NCBI RefSeq assembly: GCF_030410485.1
Contig: NZ_JAUHHC010000006.1
Location: forward strand, 62,001 to 126,000
From: Roseateles violae
Lineage (GTDB): Bacteria > Pseudomonadota > Gammaproteobacteria > Burkholderiales > Burkholderiaceae_C
Direction of reading: 5' to 3'
DNA length: 64,000 nt
Shown here: piece by piece, positions 53,178 through 63,002 of the stretch
Layout: each line of letters opens with the position of its first letter
Numbering within the stretch: position 1 is the stretch's first letter
Notes under the pieces: model-generated
Seen by the model: only the letters and a program-made list of their open reading frames with translations
The model's database searches: none
Told to the model about the DNA's origin: nothing
Program-made: the position numbers and the translations under genes

Positions 53178-56120
53178 ATGCGCAAGAGGAATCCGCAGCC
53201 GCGTTCGATCTATCTGGTCCTGGCCGTCATCATGATCGGCCTGGTCCTGACGCTTTACGCGGCCCTGGTCGGCTACAACTACTACGTCAGCCAGCGGCGG
53301 CTGCAGGCGCAGGCGAACGAGCTGTTCGAGCGCGTCGGGCGAGAGATCGCGCTGGTGATCGACGCCGAGATGCGGCCGGCCGGCATGGCGGCGACCCTGC
53401 TGGCGGCGACGCCGCTGCTGACCGGCGGCGATCATGGCCAGCGCCTGGGCCGGCTGCCGCTGATGGCCGGCGTGCTGCGCACCAACGAATCGCTGTCGGC
53501 CGTCTATGGCGGCGTGGCCAACGGCTCCTTCGCGCTGCTGCGCCATCTGGGCACGCCCGAGCTGCGCGCGCGCTTCGATGCGCCGCAGTCGGCCGCCTTC
53601 CTCTTGCAATCGGTCGACCGCGACGGCGCGCTGCCGCAGGGCTATTTCGCCTATTACGACCGTGAACTGAACCTGATCGAGCGGCGCGAGCGGCCCGACT
53701 ACCGCTTCGACCCGCGCGGCCGGCCCTGGTTCACCCAGGCGGTCGCCGCCGGCGCCGACGCCGCACCGGTGCAGACCGCGCCCTATGTCTTCTTCACCAC
53801 CGGCGAGATCGGCCTGACCCTGGCCCATGCCGGCACGACGGCGCGCACCGCCGCCGGCGTCGACCTGAGCCTGGCGGCGCTGTCGCGCACCTTGCAGCGC
53901 CAGCGCTTCACGCCCTCGGCCGAGCTGATGATAGTCGGCGAGGACGGCGCCGTGCTCGCCTATGCCGGCGCCGGCGACACGCCGCGCGACGGCCGCCGCA
54001 TGGCCCTGGTCGACGAGATCGGCTCGCCGGCGCTGAGCCAGCTCTGGCGGCGCGACCGCGCCGGCGCGGCCGACGAGGCGGCCGAGCCCATCATCGTGGT
54101 CGGCGAGCGCGAATGGGTGGTGCGCATGCAGCCGCTGCCGCAGCTGACCGGCACGCGGGTGCGGCTGGCGATCGCCTCGCCGCGCGACGAGCTGCAGGGC
54201 GACTATCTGCGCGCGCGCCGCGACAGCGCCTGGATCAGCGTCGCACTGCTGCTGCTGATCCTGCCCCCGGCGCTGTGGACCGCGCGCCTGGTCTCGCGGC
54301 CGCTGGTGCGCCAGGCCCGCGAGGCCGAGGCGATCCGGCGCTTCGACTTCAGCGGCGATCAGGGCAGCCCGCCGCAGCGCAGCGGCATCCTGGAGGTCGA
54401 TCAGCTCTCCGAGGCCATGGGCGGCATGAAGCAGTCGCTGCAGAACTTCCTCGACATCTCGCGCGCGCTGTCGGCCGAGCAGGACTTTGACCGCCTGCTG
54501 GACCGCATCCTGGTCGAGACGATTGCCGTCACCGGCGCCGTCGGCGGCGCGCTGCACCTGCTCAGCGACGATGGACGGCGGCTGCAGCCGGCGGCCGGCC
54601 GGCTGCGCGGCGAGGTGCTCGACATCACGATCCTGCCGCCCTGGTCGCTGGACGAGGAGGGCAGTCCCTCGGCCGCCGTGCGCGCGCTGCGGCAGGACGG
54701 CCCGGTCGAGCTGGAGCTGCGCCGCGGCGGCCCGACCCAGGGCGCGATTTATGCGCGCATCTTCGAGGCGCTGCCGGTGCAGCGGGTGCGCATGCTGGCG
54801 CTGCCGCTGAAGAACCGGCAGAACCAGGCGATCGGCGCGCTTTCGCTGGGCTTTGCCGATGCCGACGCGCTGCCGGCGCCGCTGCTGGCCCTGGTCGAGG
54901 CCTTGTCGGGCAGCGCCGCCGTGGCCGTCGACAACCAGCTGCTGCTGCGCGCGCGCAAGGCGCTGCTGGAGGCCTTCATCCAGCTGCTGGCCGGCGCGAT
55001 CGACGCCAAGAGCGCCTACACCGGCGCGCATTGCCAGCGCGTGCCCGAGCTGACCAAGATGCTGGCCCAGGCCGCCTGCGACACGCAGCAGGGGCCGTTC
55101 GCCGACTTCGCGCTCAGCGAGGACGACTGGGAGGCGCTGCACATTGCCGCCTGGCTGCACGACTGCGGCAAGGTGACGACGCCGGAATACGTGGTCGACA
55201 AGGCCACCAAGCTGGAGACGATCTACGACCGCATCCACGAGATCCGCACCCGCTTCGAGGTGCTCAAGCGCGATGCCTGGATCGCCCTGCTGGAGGAGAA
55301 CCGCGGCCCGGCCGAGCTGCAGCATCTGCGCGAGCGGCTGGCGCCGCAATGGGCGGCGCTGGACGAGGAATTCGCCTTTGTCGCCAGCTGCAACGAGGGC
55401 GGCGAGTTCATGGCCAGCGACAAGCTGGCGCGGCTGCGCGAGATCGGCGCGCGCAGCTGGCAACGCACGCTGGACGACCGGCTGGGCCTGTCGATCGAGG
55501 AGAAGCGCCGCCGTGCGCTGCGGCCGGCGCCGTCGCTGCCGGTGCGCGAGACCCTGCTGGCCGACAAGCCCGAGCATCTGGTCGAGCGGCCGCCGCTGCA
55601 GCGCATGCCCAGCGACAACCGCTGGGGCTTCCATCTGCGCGAGCCCGAGTACCTGTACAACCGCGGCGAGCTGCACAACCTCTCGGTCGCGCGCGGCACC
55701 CTGACCGAGGAGGAACGCTACAAGATCAACGACCACATCGTGCAGACGATCAAGATGCTGGAGTCGCTGCCCTTCCCGCGCCATCTGCGCCATGTGCCCG
55801 AGCTGGCCGGCGGCCACCACGAGAAGATGGACGGCAGCGGCTACCCGCGCGGCCGCGCCCGCACCGAGATGAGCGTGCCGGCGCGGATGATGGCGATCGC
55901 CGACGTGTTCGAGGCGCTGACCGCCGACGACCGGCCTTACAAAAAGGGCAAGACCCTGTCCGAGGCGCTGGGCATCATGGCTCGCATGGCCCGGGAGCAG
56001 CACATCGATGCGCAGCTGTTCGAGCTCTTCCTGCGCTCCGGCGTCTGCCGCGACTATGCGCAGCGCTTCTTGGCCGCCGAGCAGATCGACGCGATCGAGA
56101 TCGAGGACTATCTGCGCTGA
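53178..56120 (+). CDS. membrane HD-GYP-type phosphodiesterase with extra cytoplasmic insertion
   Basis: A 980-residue membrane protein. Segments: TM near residues 12-35, a periplasmic sensor domain (about 40-360) with Cache-like features (YFAYYDREL, DPRGRPWFTQAV), a second TM (about 355-375), a HAMP-like linker, a GAF-like domain (about 445-590) and the HD-GYP region. HDCGKVTTPE and GGHHEKMDGSGYPRG are the metal/catalytic motifs. Between them lie about 200 residues instead of the usual 60, so an insertion of about 140 residues is present. The start ATG 53178 has GAGGGAGG upstream. It likely hydrolyses cyclic-di-GMP in response to a periplasmic signal. Confidence 0.88.
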   Translation: MRKRNPQPRSIYLVLAVIMIGLVLTLYAALVGYNYYVSQRRLQAQANELFERVGREIALVIDAEMRPAGMAATLLAATPLLTGGDHGQRLGRLPLMAGVLRTNESLSAVYGGVANGSFALLRHLGTPELRARFDAPQSAAFLLQSVDRDGALPQGYFAYYDRELNLIERRERPDYRFDPRGRPWFTQAVAAGADAAPVQTAPYVFFTTGEIGLTLAHAGTTARTAAGVDLSLAALSRTLQRQRFTPSAELMIVGEDGAVLAYAGAGDTPRDGRRMALVDEIGSPALSQLWRRDRAGAADEAAEPIIVVGEREWVVRMQPLPQLTGTRVRLAIASPRDELQGDYLRARRDSAWISVALLLLILPPALWTARLVSRPLVRQAREAEAIRRFDFSGDQGSPPQRSGILEVDQLSEAMGGMKQSLQNFLDISRALSAEQDFDRLLDRILVETIAVTGAVGGALHLLSDDGRRLQPAAGRLRGEVLDITILPPWSLDEEGSPSAAVRALRQDGPVELELRRGGPTQGAIYARIFEALPVQRVRMLALPLKNRQNQAIGALSLGFADADALPAPLLALVEALSGSAAVAVDNQLLLRARKALLEAFIQLLAGAIDAKSAYTGAHCQRVPELTKMLAQAACDTQQGPFADFALSEDDWEALHIAAWLHDCGKVTTPEYVVDKATKLETIYDRIHEIRTRFEVLKRDAWIALLEENRGPAELQHLRERLAPQWAALDEEFAFVASCNEGGEFMASDKLARLREIGARSWQRTLDDRLGLSIEEKRRRALRPAPSLPVRETLLADKPEHLVERPPLQRMPSDNRWGFHLREPEYLYNRGELHNLSVARGTLTEEERYKINDHIVQTIKMLESLPFPRHLRHVPELAGGHHEKMDGSGYPRGRARTEMSVPARMMAIADVFEALTADDRPYKKGKTLSEALGIMARMAREQHIDAQLFELFLRSGVCRDYAQRFLAAEQIDAIEIEDYLR

Positions 56121-56129
56121 CGCCGGACT

Positions 56130-57200
56130 TCAGGCCGGCAGCGGCTGCCGGGCCGGCGTGGTGCTGCCGCCGATGCTGCTGCTGCCGACGCGCAGCTGCC
56201 CGAACAGATCGCGCGGGTCCTGCAGCTCGGGAATCAGCGCCAGCGGCGCGCCCAGGCCCAGTTCGGCGGCGCAGTCGCGCAGCCAGCGCAGCGAGGAGAA
56301 GTCCTCCATCGCGAAGCCGACCGAGTCGAAGACGGTGATCTGGGCGGCATCGTCGCGGCCCTTGGCCTCGCCGCGCAGCACGCGCCACAGCTCGGTGACC
56401 GGGAAATCGGCCGGCATCTGCTGGATGTCGCCTTCGATACGGGTCTGCGGCTCGTATTCGACGAAGACCTTGGAGCGCCTCAGCACCTCGGGATGCAGCT
56501 CGGTCTTGCCGGGGCAGTCGCCGCCGACGCCATTGATGTGCATGCCCGGCTCGATCATCTCGGGCAGCAGGATGGTCGCCAGCCGCTTGTCGGCGGTGAC
56601 CGTCGTCACGATGTCGGCGCCGCGCACCGCCTCGGCGGTACTGGCGCAGACGGTCAGCTGCAGGCCCGCCACATCGGCCAGATTGCGCAGCAGCTTGTTC
56701 GTGGCGGCCGGGTCGACGTCGAACAGGCGGATTTCGGTGATGCCCATCAGATGGTGGAAGGCCAGGGCCTGGAACTCGGCTTGGGCGCCGTTGCCGATCA
56801 GGGCCATCACGCGGCTGTCCGGCCGGGCCAGGGCGCGCGCGGCCATCACCGAGGTGGCCGCCGTGCGCAGCGCGGTCGTCAGGGTCAGTTCGGACAGCAG
56901 CTCCGGCCGGCCGGTCGACACCTCGGCCAGCACGCCGAAGGCCATCACCGTCGGCAGGCCCAGGCGGCCATTGCTCGGATGGCCGTTGACGTACTTGAAG
57001 CTGTACTGGGTGGCATCGGCCGTCGGCATCAGCTCGATCACGCCGTCCTTGGAATGGCTGGCCGTGCGCGGGCTCTTGTCGAACTCCTGCCAGCGCAGGA
57101 AGTCGGCCTCGATATAGCTCAGCAGGCCGCGCAGGCTTTCCTTGATGCCCTTGCGCTGGCAGATCCGGCTCAGGTCCTTGGGGGTCAGAACGGTGGTCAT
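56130..57200 (-). CDS. ornithine cyclodeaminase/mu-crystallin family protein
   Basis: A 356-residue NAD(P)-binding protein of the ornithine cyclodeaminase family. Visible motifs are KYVNGHPSNGRLGLPTVMA, ALIGNGAQAEFQALAFHHLMGI (Rossmann fold) and INGVGGDCPGKTELH with the catalytic Asp in the GGDCPG segment. It would convert L-ornithine to L-proline and ammonia, or reduce a related imine. It is divergent from an Lrp regulator that probably controls it. I start at ATG 57200; an in-frame start at 57263 falls in the regulatory region. Confidence 0.9.
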   Translation of the reverse strand: MTTVLTPKDLSRICQRKGIKESLRGLLSYIEADFLRWQEFDKSPRTASHSKDGVIELMPTADATQYSFKYVNGHPSNGRLGLPTVMAFGVLAEVSTGRPELLSELTLTTALRTAATSVMAARALARPDSRVMALIGNGAQAEFQALAFHHLMGITEIRLFDVDPAATNKLLRNLADVAGLQLTVCASTAEAVRGADIVTTVTADKRLATILLPEMIEPGMHINGVGGDCPGKTELHPEVLRRSKVFVEYEPQTRIEGDIQQMPADFPVTELWRVLRGEAKGRDDAAQITVFDSVGFAMEDFSSLRWLRDCAAELGLGAPLALIPELQDPRDLFGQLRVGSSSIGGSTTPARQPLPA

Positions 57201-57285
57201 GCAATGTCTCCGAGTGCGATTGCTCAGCATTGTTCTCAAGCCGCACGCCAAGTAGAAGCGCAAAATCCGGCAAGAATTTCAATAT

Positions 57286-57318
57286 ATTTTGTCAAAATGG
57301 CAGTAGTGATTGACAAAA
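57286..57318. promoter_or_regulatory. nested palindromes, likely Lrp operator
   Basis: ATTTTG-T-CAAAAT (57286-57298) is a perfect palindrome, and TTTTGTCAA (57287-57295) is also inverted to TTGACAAAA (57310-57318). The two half-site pairs are spaced as expected for an Lrp/AsnC octamer site, 17 nt before the Lrp start. Confidence 0.75.
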
Positions 57319-57334
57319 TGACAAGGACACCGCG

Positions 57335-57760
57335 ATGGACACCCTCGATCAACAGCTGCTGGCCCTGCTGCGCCTGAACGCAAGGGCCAGCATCGCCACG
57401 CTGGCGGCCAAACTGAAGGTGTCGCGCGGCACGGTGACCAACCGCATTGCCCGGCTCGAGGACAGCGGCATCATCAACGGCTACACGGTGCGCCTGCGGC
57501 CCGATGTCGTGCCGAGCGAGATCACCGCCTGGATGAGCATCACCGTCGAGGGCAACCGCACGCGCGAGGTGATCGCCATCCTGCTCGGCGAGCCGGGAGT
57601 GACCGGCCTGTTCGATACCAACGGGCACTGGGACCTGCTGGCCGAGCTGCGCTCATCCAGTCTGGCCGAGCTGGCCGAGGTGCTGGAGCGCATCCGCCTG
57701 ATCAAGGGCATCAGCGCCACCGAGACCTCCATCCATCTGCAGAGCTACAAGCTCTCCTGA
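57335..57760 (+). CDS. Lrp/AsnC-family transcriptional regulator
   Basis: A 141-residue regulator with an N-terminal HTH (LLALLRLNARASIATLAAKLKVSRGTVTNRIARLEDSGIINGY, split across two lines of helix) and a C-terminal RAM effector-binding domain (TGLFDTNGHWDLLAELRSSSLAELAEVL). It is divergent from the ornithine cyclodeaminase gene, so it probably responds to an amino acid such as ornithine, arginine or proline. Confidence 0.92.
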   Translation: MDTLDQQLLALLRLNARASIATLAAKLKVSRGTVTNRIARLEDSGIINGYTVRLRPDVVPSEITAWMSITVEGNRTREVIAILLGEPGVTGLFDTNGHWDLLAELRSSSLAELAEVLERIRLIKGISATETSIHLQSYKLS

Positions 57761-57782
57761 GGCGGCTGGGACATGCTGGCGA

Positions 57783-58112
57783 TCAATGCTGCAGGGCCAG
57801 GGTCAGCAGCAGGCTGCTGTCCAGCTCGGCCACCAGCGCATGCGGCTCGCCGCCATGCAACAGGGTCAGCTGGCCGGCCGACAGCGGGATCTGCCGGCCC
57901 GGCAGGTCCAGGCGCACCCGGCCGGCCAGGCACTGGATGCTCAGCTCGCCGGCAACCTTGTGCTCGTGCAGTTGCTGACCCTGGCGCAGCACGATGTGCA
58001 GCAGTTGCAGCTGGTCGGTCTTGATCAGGCTGGTGCTCTGGCCCTCGCCGCCGCTCTCGCTCAGCGGCTTCAGATCGATCAGCTGTCCGTGATTGGCATG
58101 CGGGATGGCCAT
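57783..58112 (-). CDS. small cupin-fold protein
   Basis: A 109-residue cupin. First motif LHEHKVAGELSIQCLAGRVRL supplies His, His and Glu ligand positions; second motif GQLTLLHGGEPHALVAE supplies His. It most resembles the AraC-cupin-like single-domain proteins often found as unknowns. Whether it binds metal or a small molecule is not known. It is convergent with the Lrp gene. Confidence 0.82.
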   Translation of the reverse strand: MAIPHANHGQLIDLKPLSESGGEGQSTSLIKTDQLQLLHIVLRQGQQLHEHKVAGELSIQCLAGRVRLDLPGRQIPLSAGQLTLLHGGEPHALVAELDSSLLLTLALQH

Positions 58113-58171
58113 GGCGCTCTCCGGTCGGGCGATGAGCGATTGTGAACCTTGCCAACCCTAGAATCGCGCGC

Positions 58172-59122
58172 ATGTTCCCGTTTCCCGCCTTGGCGGCCGG
58201 CGCGCTGCGCCGCCGCAGCCTGCTGGCCGCCACCCTGGCGCTGGCCGCTTGTTCCAGCACCCCGCCCCTGGTCGAAACCCCGGCCGCCGCGAGCTCCGCG
58301 CCGCCCCCGGTCGAGCCGGCCCCACCGGGCCCGAAACCGCCGCCGAAGCCGCCGCGCATCGGTCTGGCGCTGGGCGGCGGCGCGGCGCGCGGCTTTGCCC
58401 ATATCGGCGTGATCCAGGTCTTCGAGGAGCAGGGCATCAAGGTCGATCTGGTCGCCGGCACCTCGGCCGGCAGCCTGGTCGCGGCGCTCTATGCCTCGGG
58501 CAAGAACGGCAAGGAGCTGGCGACGCTGGCCGAGAACATGGACGAGGGCGCGATCAGCGACTGGGCCTTCCCGACCCGCGGCCTGATCCGCGGCGAGGCG
58601 CTGGCCCGCTTCGTGCGCGAGAAGACCGGCGGCAAGCTGATCGAGCAGATGGCGGTCCCGCTGGGCATCGTCGCCACCGATCTGTCCAGCGGCGCGGCGG
58701 TGCTGTTCCGCAGCGGCGACACCGGCACGGCGGTGCGTGCGTCCAGCGCGGTGCCGACCGTGTTCCAGTCGGTCAAGATCGGCAACCGCGACTATGTGGA
58801 CGGCGGCCTGGTCGCGCCGGTGCCGGTGCGCTTCGCGCGCCAGATGGGGGCGGAGCTGATCGTCGCGATCGACATCTCCTCGCCGCCGGAGGAAAAGCCC
58901 GGCAGCGATGCGATCCGCATGCTGCTGCAGACGGTCTCCATCATGGGCCGCAGCATCAACAATTTCGAGCTGCGCGAGGCCGACATCGTGCTGCGGCCCA
59001 GGCTGGACGGCATCGGCAGCGCCGACTTCACGGCGCGCCGGCGCAGCATCCAGGCCGGCCGCGAGGCGGCGCAGGCGGCGCTGGCGCAGATCCGCCAGCG
59101 CATCGAGGCCAAGACGCGCTGA
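58172..59122 (+). CDS. patatin-like phospholipase lipoprotein (RssA family)
   Basis: A 316-residue patatin-family protein with a lipoprotein signal (LALAAC, Cys27) and a long Pro-rich linker, then IGLALGGGAARGFAHIGVIQVF (oxyanion hole), the nucleophile in GTSAGSL and the Asp of the DGG motif in YVDGGLVAPVPV. It likely hydrolyses membrane lipid esters in the periplasm. The start is ATG 58172, only 5 nt after a possible -10 CTAGAAT, so the true start could be a few codons later or a GTG at 58142. Confidence 0.88.
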   Translation: MFPFPALAAGALRRRSLLAATLALAACSSTPPLVETPAAASSAPPPVEPAPPGPKPPPKPPRIGLALGGGAARGFAHIGVIQVFEEQGIKVDLVAGTSAGSLVAALYASGKNGKELATLAENMDEGAISDWAFPTRGLIRGEALARFVREKTGGKLIEQMAVPLGIVATDLSSGAAVLFRSGDTGTAVRASSAVPTVFQSVKIGNRDYVDGGLVAPVPVRFARQMGAELIVAIDISSPPEEKPGSDAIRMLLQTVSIMGRSINNFELREADIVLRPRLDGIGSADFTARRRSIQAGREAAQAALAQIRQRIEAKTR

Positions 59123-59133
59123 GGGCGCAGGCG

Positions 59134-59781
59134 ATGAGCGAGACGACCATGGACGCCCTGCCGCTGTTCCCGCTCGCCTCGGTGCTGTTCCCCGGCGGCT
59201 GGCTGGCGCTGCGCATCTTCGAGCCGCGCTATCTGGATCTGATCGCGCGCTGCCAGAAGAGCGGCGAGCCCTTCGGCGTCGTCCAGCTGATCGAGGGCGG
59301 CGAGGTGCGCCGGCGCGACGCGGCGGCGGCCGACGGTGCCTTCGTGCGCGAATCGTTCCAGCCGGTCGGCACCCTGGCGCAGATCGAGTTCTGCGAGAAG
59401 CCGCAGCCGGGCCTGCTGCAGATCCGCTGCCGCGGCCTACAGCGCTTCCGGCTCGCCGACAGCCATTGCCTGCCGCATGGCTTGTGGGTCGGCAGGGCCG
59501 AGCTGCTGGACCACGATGCGCAGGTGCCGGTGCCGGACGATCTGCGGCCGCTGGCGGGTCTGTTGCAGGGCCTGCTGCACACGCTGGAGCAGGGCGCCGC
59601 GGCGGCCGAGCTGCCGCTGCAGCCGCCCTATCGATGGGAGGACAGCGGCTGGCTGGCCAACCGCTGGTGCGAGATGCTGCCGCTGCCGGCCGGGGAGCGC
59701 CAACGCCTGATGCAGCTGGACAATCCGCTGCTCAGGCTGGAGCTGGTGGCCGATCAGCTGGATCGGCTGGGCATTCGCTGA
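59134..59781 (+). CDS. LON substrate-binding domain protein
   Basis: A 215-residue protein consisting only of the LON N-terminal domain: DALPLFPLASVLFPGGWLALRIFEPRY, then GVVQLIEGGEV, GLLQIRCRGLQRFRL and LQPPYRWEDSGWLANRWCEMLPL. It lacks AAA+ and protease parts. Such single-domain proteins are widespread next to unrelated genes. It begins 11 nt after the patatin gene, so the two are co-transcribed. Role unknown; an adaptor-like function is guessed from the fold. Confidence 0.9.
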   Translation: MSETTMDALPLFPLASVLFPGGWLALRIFEPRYLDLIARCQKSGEPFGVVQLIEGGEVRRRDAAAADGAFVRESFQPVGTLAQIEFCEKPQPGLLQIRCRGLQRFRLADSHCLPHGLWVGRAELLDHDAQVPVPDDLRPLAGLLQGLLHTLEQGAAAAELPLQPPYRWEDSGWLANRWCEMLPLPAGERQRLMQLDNPLLRLELVADQLDRLGIR

Positions 59782-59925
59782 AACAGGGCCGGGCGCCGGG
59801 CCGCCCCAAGCCGGCCCCGCTGGCCTGCTCGCGGCTCGATGCCGCGGGCAAGGCCGTCCCCCCGGGGGACCGACCGGCCGCACCCGCGTTCAGCGGGGAT
59901 GCGGTCGGGCGAGGGGCTCCACGAT

Positions 59926-61473
59926 TCAGCGGCCTAGCCTGAACACCGAGACGACCTCGGCCAGGCGCTGGGCCTGGTCCTGCAGCGAGCTCGAGGCGGC
60001 GCTCGATTCCTCCACCAGCGCGGCGTTCTGCTGCGTCATCTGGTCCAGCGTTGCGACCGCCTGGTTGACCTGGCCGATGCCGTCGCGCTGCTCGGTCGCG
60101 GCGGCGGCGATCTCGCCCATCAGATCGGTGACGCGGCGCACGCCGGCGACGATCTCGTCCATGGTCTGGCGCGCCTGGGCGACGTCGCCGGCACCGGCCT
60201 CGACCGTCTCGACCGAGCGGACTATCAGTGCCTTGATCTCCTTGGCGGCCTCGGCGCTGCGCTGCGCCAGGGTGCGCACCTCGCCGGCAACGACGGCGAA
60301 GCCGCGGCCCTGCTCGCCGGCGCGCGCCGCCTCGACGGCGGCGTTCAGCGCCAGGATATTGGTCTGGAAGGCGATGCCGTCGATGACGCCGATGATGTCG
60401 GCGATCTGGCGCGACGATTCGCTGATCTGGTCCATGCGCTGGACCACGCTGCCGACGACCTCGCCGCCGCGCTGCGCGGCCGCGGCGGCCGAACTGGCCA
60501 GCTGATTGGCCTGGCGGGCGGTATCGGCCGATTGCGCGACGGCGCCGGTCAGCTCCTCCATGCTGGAGGCCGTCTCCTCCAGATTCGATGCGGTCTGCTC
60601 GGTGCGGGCCGACAGATCGTGGTTGCCGGTGGCGATCTGGGCCGAGGCGCTGGAGACCGAGTCGACGCCATTGCGTACCTCGGACACCAGCGCGCGCAGG
60701 CGCTCGACCATGCTCATCAGCGCGCGCTGCAATTGCGCGACCTCGTCGCTGCCCTGGACCGTCACCTGGCGGCTCAGATCGCCCTGGGCGACCGCCTCGG
60801 CCAGCTGCACCGAAGCGGCCAGCGGCCGGGTGATGCGGCGGGTGATCGTGAAGGCGAGGCCGGCACCGAGCGCGATGGCCAGCAGGCTCATGCCGATGAT
60901 CAGCCAGCGTCCGCGCGCATAGATCTCGTCGCCGAGCTTGTTGGCGGCGTCGGCGCCGGCCACGTTCAGCTCGACCAGCTCGTCGAGCGCCTTGGTCAAC
61001 GCATCGAATTTCTTCAGGCCGGTGACCGTCAGCGCCTTGCGGGCGGCGTCCTCGTCACCCTGCAGCGCGCTGCTCTGCAGCGCCCGAGCATGCTCCAGAT
61101 ACTCGCCCCAGGCTTCCTTGAACTGCTTCAGCTTGGCGGCTTCCTCGGCCGAGTCGACCAGTTTCTCGTAGGCGGCCAGCTGCTTCTCGACCTCGGCCTG
61201 CGCCTTCTTGATCGATTCGACGACCGGCGCCCGTTCGGCCTGCTCGGTCATCACCAGCCTGTATTCGCGGGTGCGGTAGCGGGTCGCGTGCTGGGCCATG
61301 GCCTGGGCCGAGCGCGTCGCCGGCAGCCAGTTCTCGGCCATGGCGCTGGCCGTGTCATTGACGCGGCTCAGCTGCGTGATCGACACCCCGCCGGCGATCG
61401 CGGTGATCAGCAGCACGATGAAGAAGGCGAGGCCCAGTTTGGCTCCGACGGAGAGGCGATCGAGCGTTTGCAT
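59926..61473 (-). CDS. methyl-accepting chemotaxis protein
   Basis: A 515-residue chemoreceptor of the Tsr/Tar architecture: TM1 (about 11-33), a periplasmic four-helix bundle (4HB, about 40-190), TM2 (about 192-212), HAMP ([25 protein letters not shown]) and a signalling domain with the conserved hairpin tip [29 protein letters not shown] chose ATG 61473; a start at 61521 adds 16 residues. The ligand is unknown, and no other chemotaxis gene is in the window. Confidence 0.93.
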   Translation of the reverse strand: MQTLDRLSVGAKLGLAFFIVLLITAIAGGVSITQLSRVNDTASAMAENWLPATRSAQAMAQHATRYRTREYRLVMTEQAERAPVVESIKKAQAEVEKQLAAYEKLVDSAEEAAKLKQFKEAWGEYLEHARALQSSALQGDEDAARKALTVTGLKKFDALTKALDELVELNVAGADAANKLGDEIYARGRWLIIGMSLLAIALGAGLAFTITRRITRPLAASVQLAEAVAQGDLSRQVTVQGSDEVAQLQRALMSMVERLRALVSEVRNGVDSVSSASAQIATGNHDLSARTEQTASNLEETASSMEELTGAVAQSADTARQANQLASSAAAAAQRGGEVVGSVVQRMDQISESSRQIADIIGVIDGIAFQTNILALNAAVEAARAGEQGRGFAVVAGEVRTLAQRSAEAAKEIKALIVRSVETVEAGAGDVAQARQTMDEIVAGVRRVTDLMGEIAAAATEQRDGIGQVNQAVATLDQMTQQNAALVEESSAASSSLQDQAQRLAEVVSVFRLGR

Positions 61474-61636
61474 GGCAATTCCAGTGACGGTGGAGAGGGT
61501 CGGCCTGCCGGGATGCTGCATGCCGTGCCGATCATTGTTGCTGGCCCGGCCTGGTGTAAACCATTAGAAAAGCGGGTGATTGTGACGATTTAACGAATCT
61601 CCAGAATTGCTGGCGTATGTGTACGATAGTGCCCAG

Positions 61637-62338
61637 ATGAGTAAGAAAAGCGAGCTACATCGGGGTGCGCCCGCCCAGCCGACGCGACTGCGCCGCAGCC
61701 CGGCGGCGATGTCGGAGTTGAAGGCGCGGATGCTGGCGCGGGCGCGCGAGATCCATCGCGACGAGGGCCTGGAGGCCTTGTCGATGCGCCGCCTGGCCGA
61801 GGAGTTCGGTCTGTCGACGATGGCGATGTACAGCTATTTCCGCGACAAGCAGGCCTTGCTGAGCGGGCTTTGGGTCGAGGCCTTCGAGGCCCTGGTCGAG
61901 CGCCTGCAGGCGGCAGCGCAGCCATCGGCGACGCCGCTGCAGCGCCTGGACGTGCATCTGCGCTGCCTGATCGCCTTTTGGGAGGAGCGAGTCGATCAGT
62001 ACCGGCTCGTCTATCTTTCGGCGGCGCAGACGGCCGGCGCCAGCGATCTGGTCGATCTGGGGCGGCAGCCCGCCTATGCGCAACTGCTGCTGCTGACTCG
62101 CGAGCGCGTCGCTGCCTGCCTGCAGGGCCAGGCCACAGGCGAGCCCGAGGAATCGCTGCTGCGCATGCAGACCGATCTGCTGGTGGCGCAGCTGCTCGGC
62201 TATCTGCAGCTGACGCTGGGCGTGGCGCGCTATCCGCTGCTCGACCGCGAGGCGCTGCGCGAGCTGCTCATCCAGGAAATTCTGCGCAGCGTGGGTGGGG
62301 CGGCGCAGACGCCGCGGCGGGGCGCGGCCCAAGCATAA
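61637..62338 (+). CDS. TetR-family transcriptional regulator
   Basis: A 233-residue TetR regulator with a basic N-terminal extension (SKKSELHRGAPAQPTRLRR), the HTH ARAREIHRDEGLEALSMRRLAEEFGLSTMAMYSYFRDKQAL and a C-terminal ligand domain like TetR_C_13 (VDQYRLVYLSAAQTAGAS). I start at ATG 61637, as 61607 gives an extra 10 residues without a ribosome site. The target is unknown; the divergent chemoreceptor and the downstream phasin are on other strands. Confidence 0.85.
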   Translation: MSKKSELHRGAPAQPTRLRRSPAAMSELKARMLARAREIHRDEGLEALSMRRLAEEFGLSTMAMYSYFRDKQALLSGLWVEAFEALVERLQAAAQPSATPLQRLDVHLRCLIAFWEERVDQYRLVYLSAAQTAGASDLVDLGRQPAYAQLLLLTRERVAACLQGQATGEPEESLLRMQTDLLVAQLLGYLQLTLGVARYPLLDREALRELLIQEILRSVGGAAQTPRRGAAQA

Positions 62339-62362
62339 AAAAAGCCCGGTCGATGACCGGGC
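62337..62362 (-). terminator. intrinsic terminator of the phasin gene
   Basis: Minus-strand GCCCGGTC, loop ATC, GACCGGGC is followed by TTTTTTT. It lies 45 nt after the phasin stop; the stem could also slow the convergent TetR transcript. Confidence 0.92.
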
Positions 62363-62407
62363 CTTAAGCGGCGCCAGGGGGCGCCGAGGAGACGTGGGTG
62401 ACAGCGA

Positions 62408-62959
62408 TCAGGCAGCGCGCTTGCGGGTGGTGGCGCCTTGCGTGGCCTTGACGGCCTGGGCGGTCGCGGCCTGGAAGTTCGCTTCGGCGACTTCGGCGGC
62501 CTGCTTGGTGGCCTTTTGCACCGACTCGAAGGCGTTGTTGGCAGCGGCAACGGCCGACTTCACCAGCGCGACGGCGTTCTCGGTGCCGGCCGGGGCGTTC
62601 TTGGCGGCGGTGTCGACGACGGCGGCGAACTTCTGCTGCACATCGGCCAGCTGCGCTTCGGCAACCTTGGCGACTTCGGCATTGGTGGCGGTGGCGATGT
62701 CGTACAGATGACGGCTGTAAGAGGCTGCCTTCTCGGCGCTCGGCTGCAGCAGCGAGGCTTGCAGGCTCAGCAACTCTTGGGCGTCCTTGACCGACAGCGC
62801 GGCACGGGTCGTTTCGGCGGCTTCGCCCAGGGCGGTCTTGGCCACTTGCAGATTCAGTTCGACGAGCTTCTCGACGCCCTCGAAGGCCTTGTTCGTCAGA
62901 CCGAACAGGGTTTCCAGATTGGCTTTTTGAGCGGCGAGGACTTGTTCAGCGGTCAGCAT
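62408..62959 (-). CDS. phasin, PHA-granule protein
   Basis: A 183-residue phasin_2 protein. The N-terminus [40 protein letters not shown] is typical, with amphipathic helices through 130, and an Ala/Lys-rich tail ending RKRAA. It coats polyhydroxyalkanoate granules, which supports a PHA-producing organism. The start is ATG 62959 with a good ribosome site (GGAGAA). Upstream is a strong promoter with a repressor-like element. Some members are called PhaP; I leave the symbol blank because several phasins usually exist. Confidence 0.92.
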   Translation of the reverse strand: MLTAEQVLAAQKANLETLFGLTNKAFEGVEKLVELNLQVAKTALGEAAETTRAALSVKDAQELLSLQASLLQPSAEKAASYSRHLYDIATATNAEVAKVAEAQLADVQQKFAAVVDTAAKNAPAGTENAVALVKSAVAAANNAFESVQKATKQAAEVAEANFQAATAQAVKATQGATTRKRAA

Positions 62960-63002
62960 TGAGGTTCTCCAGGGTTGAGGATGGTCGGGTTGCCTTACAG
63001 CT

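Noticed and set aside
53028-56003. 991-codon minus-strand frame opposite the HD-GYP gene
   Set aside because: The plus-strand product has ordered domains and motifs; the antisense text is biased and repeats without any recognisable domain.
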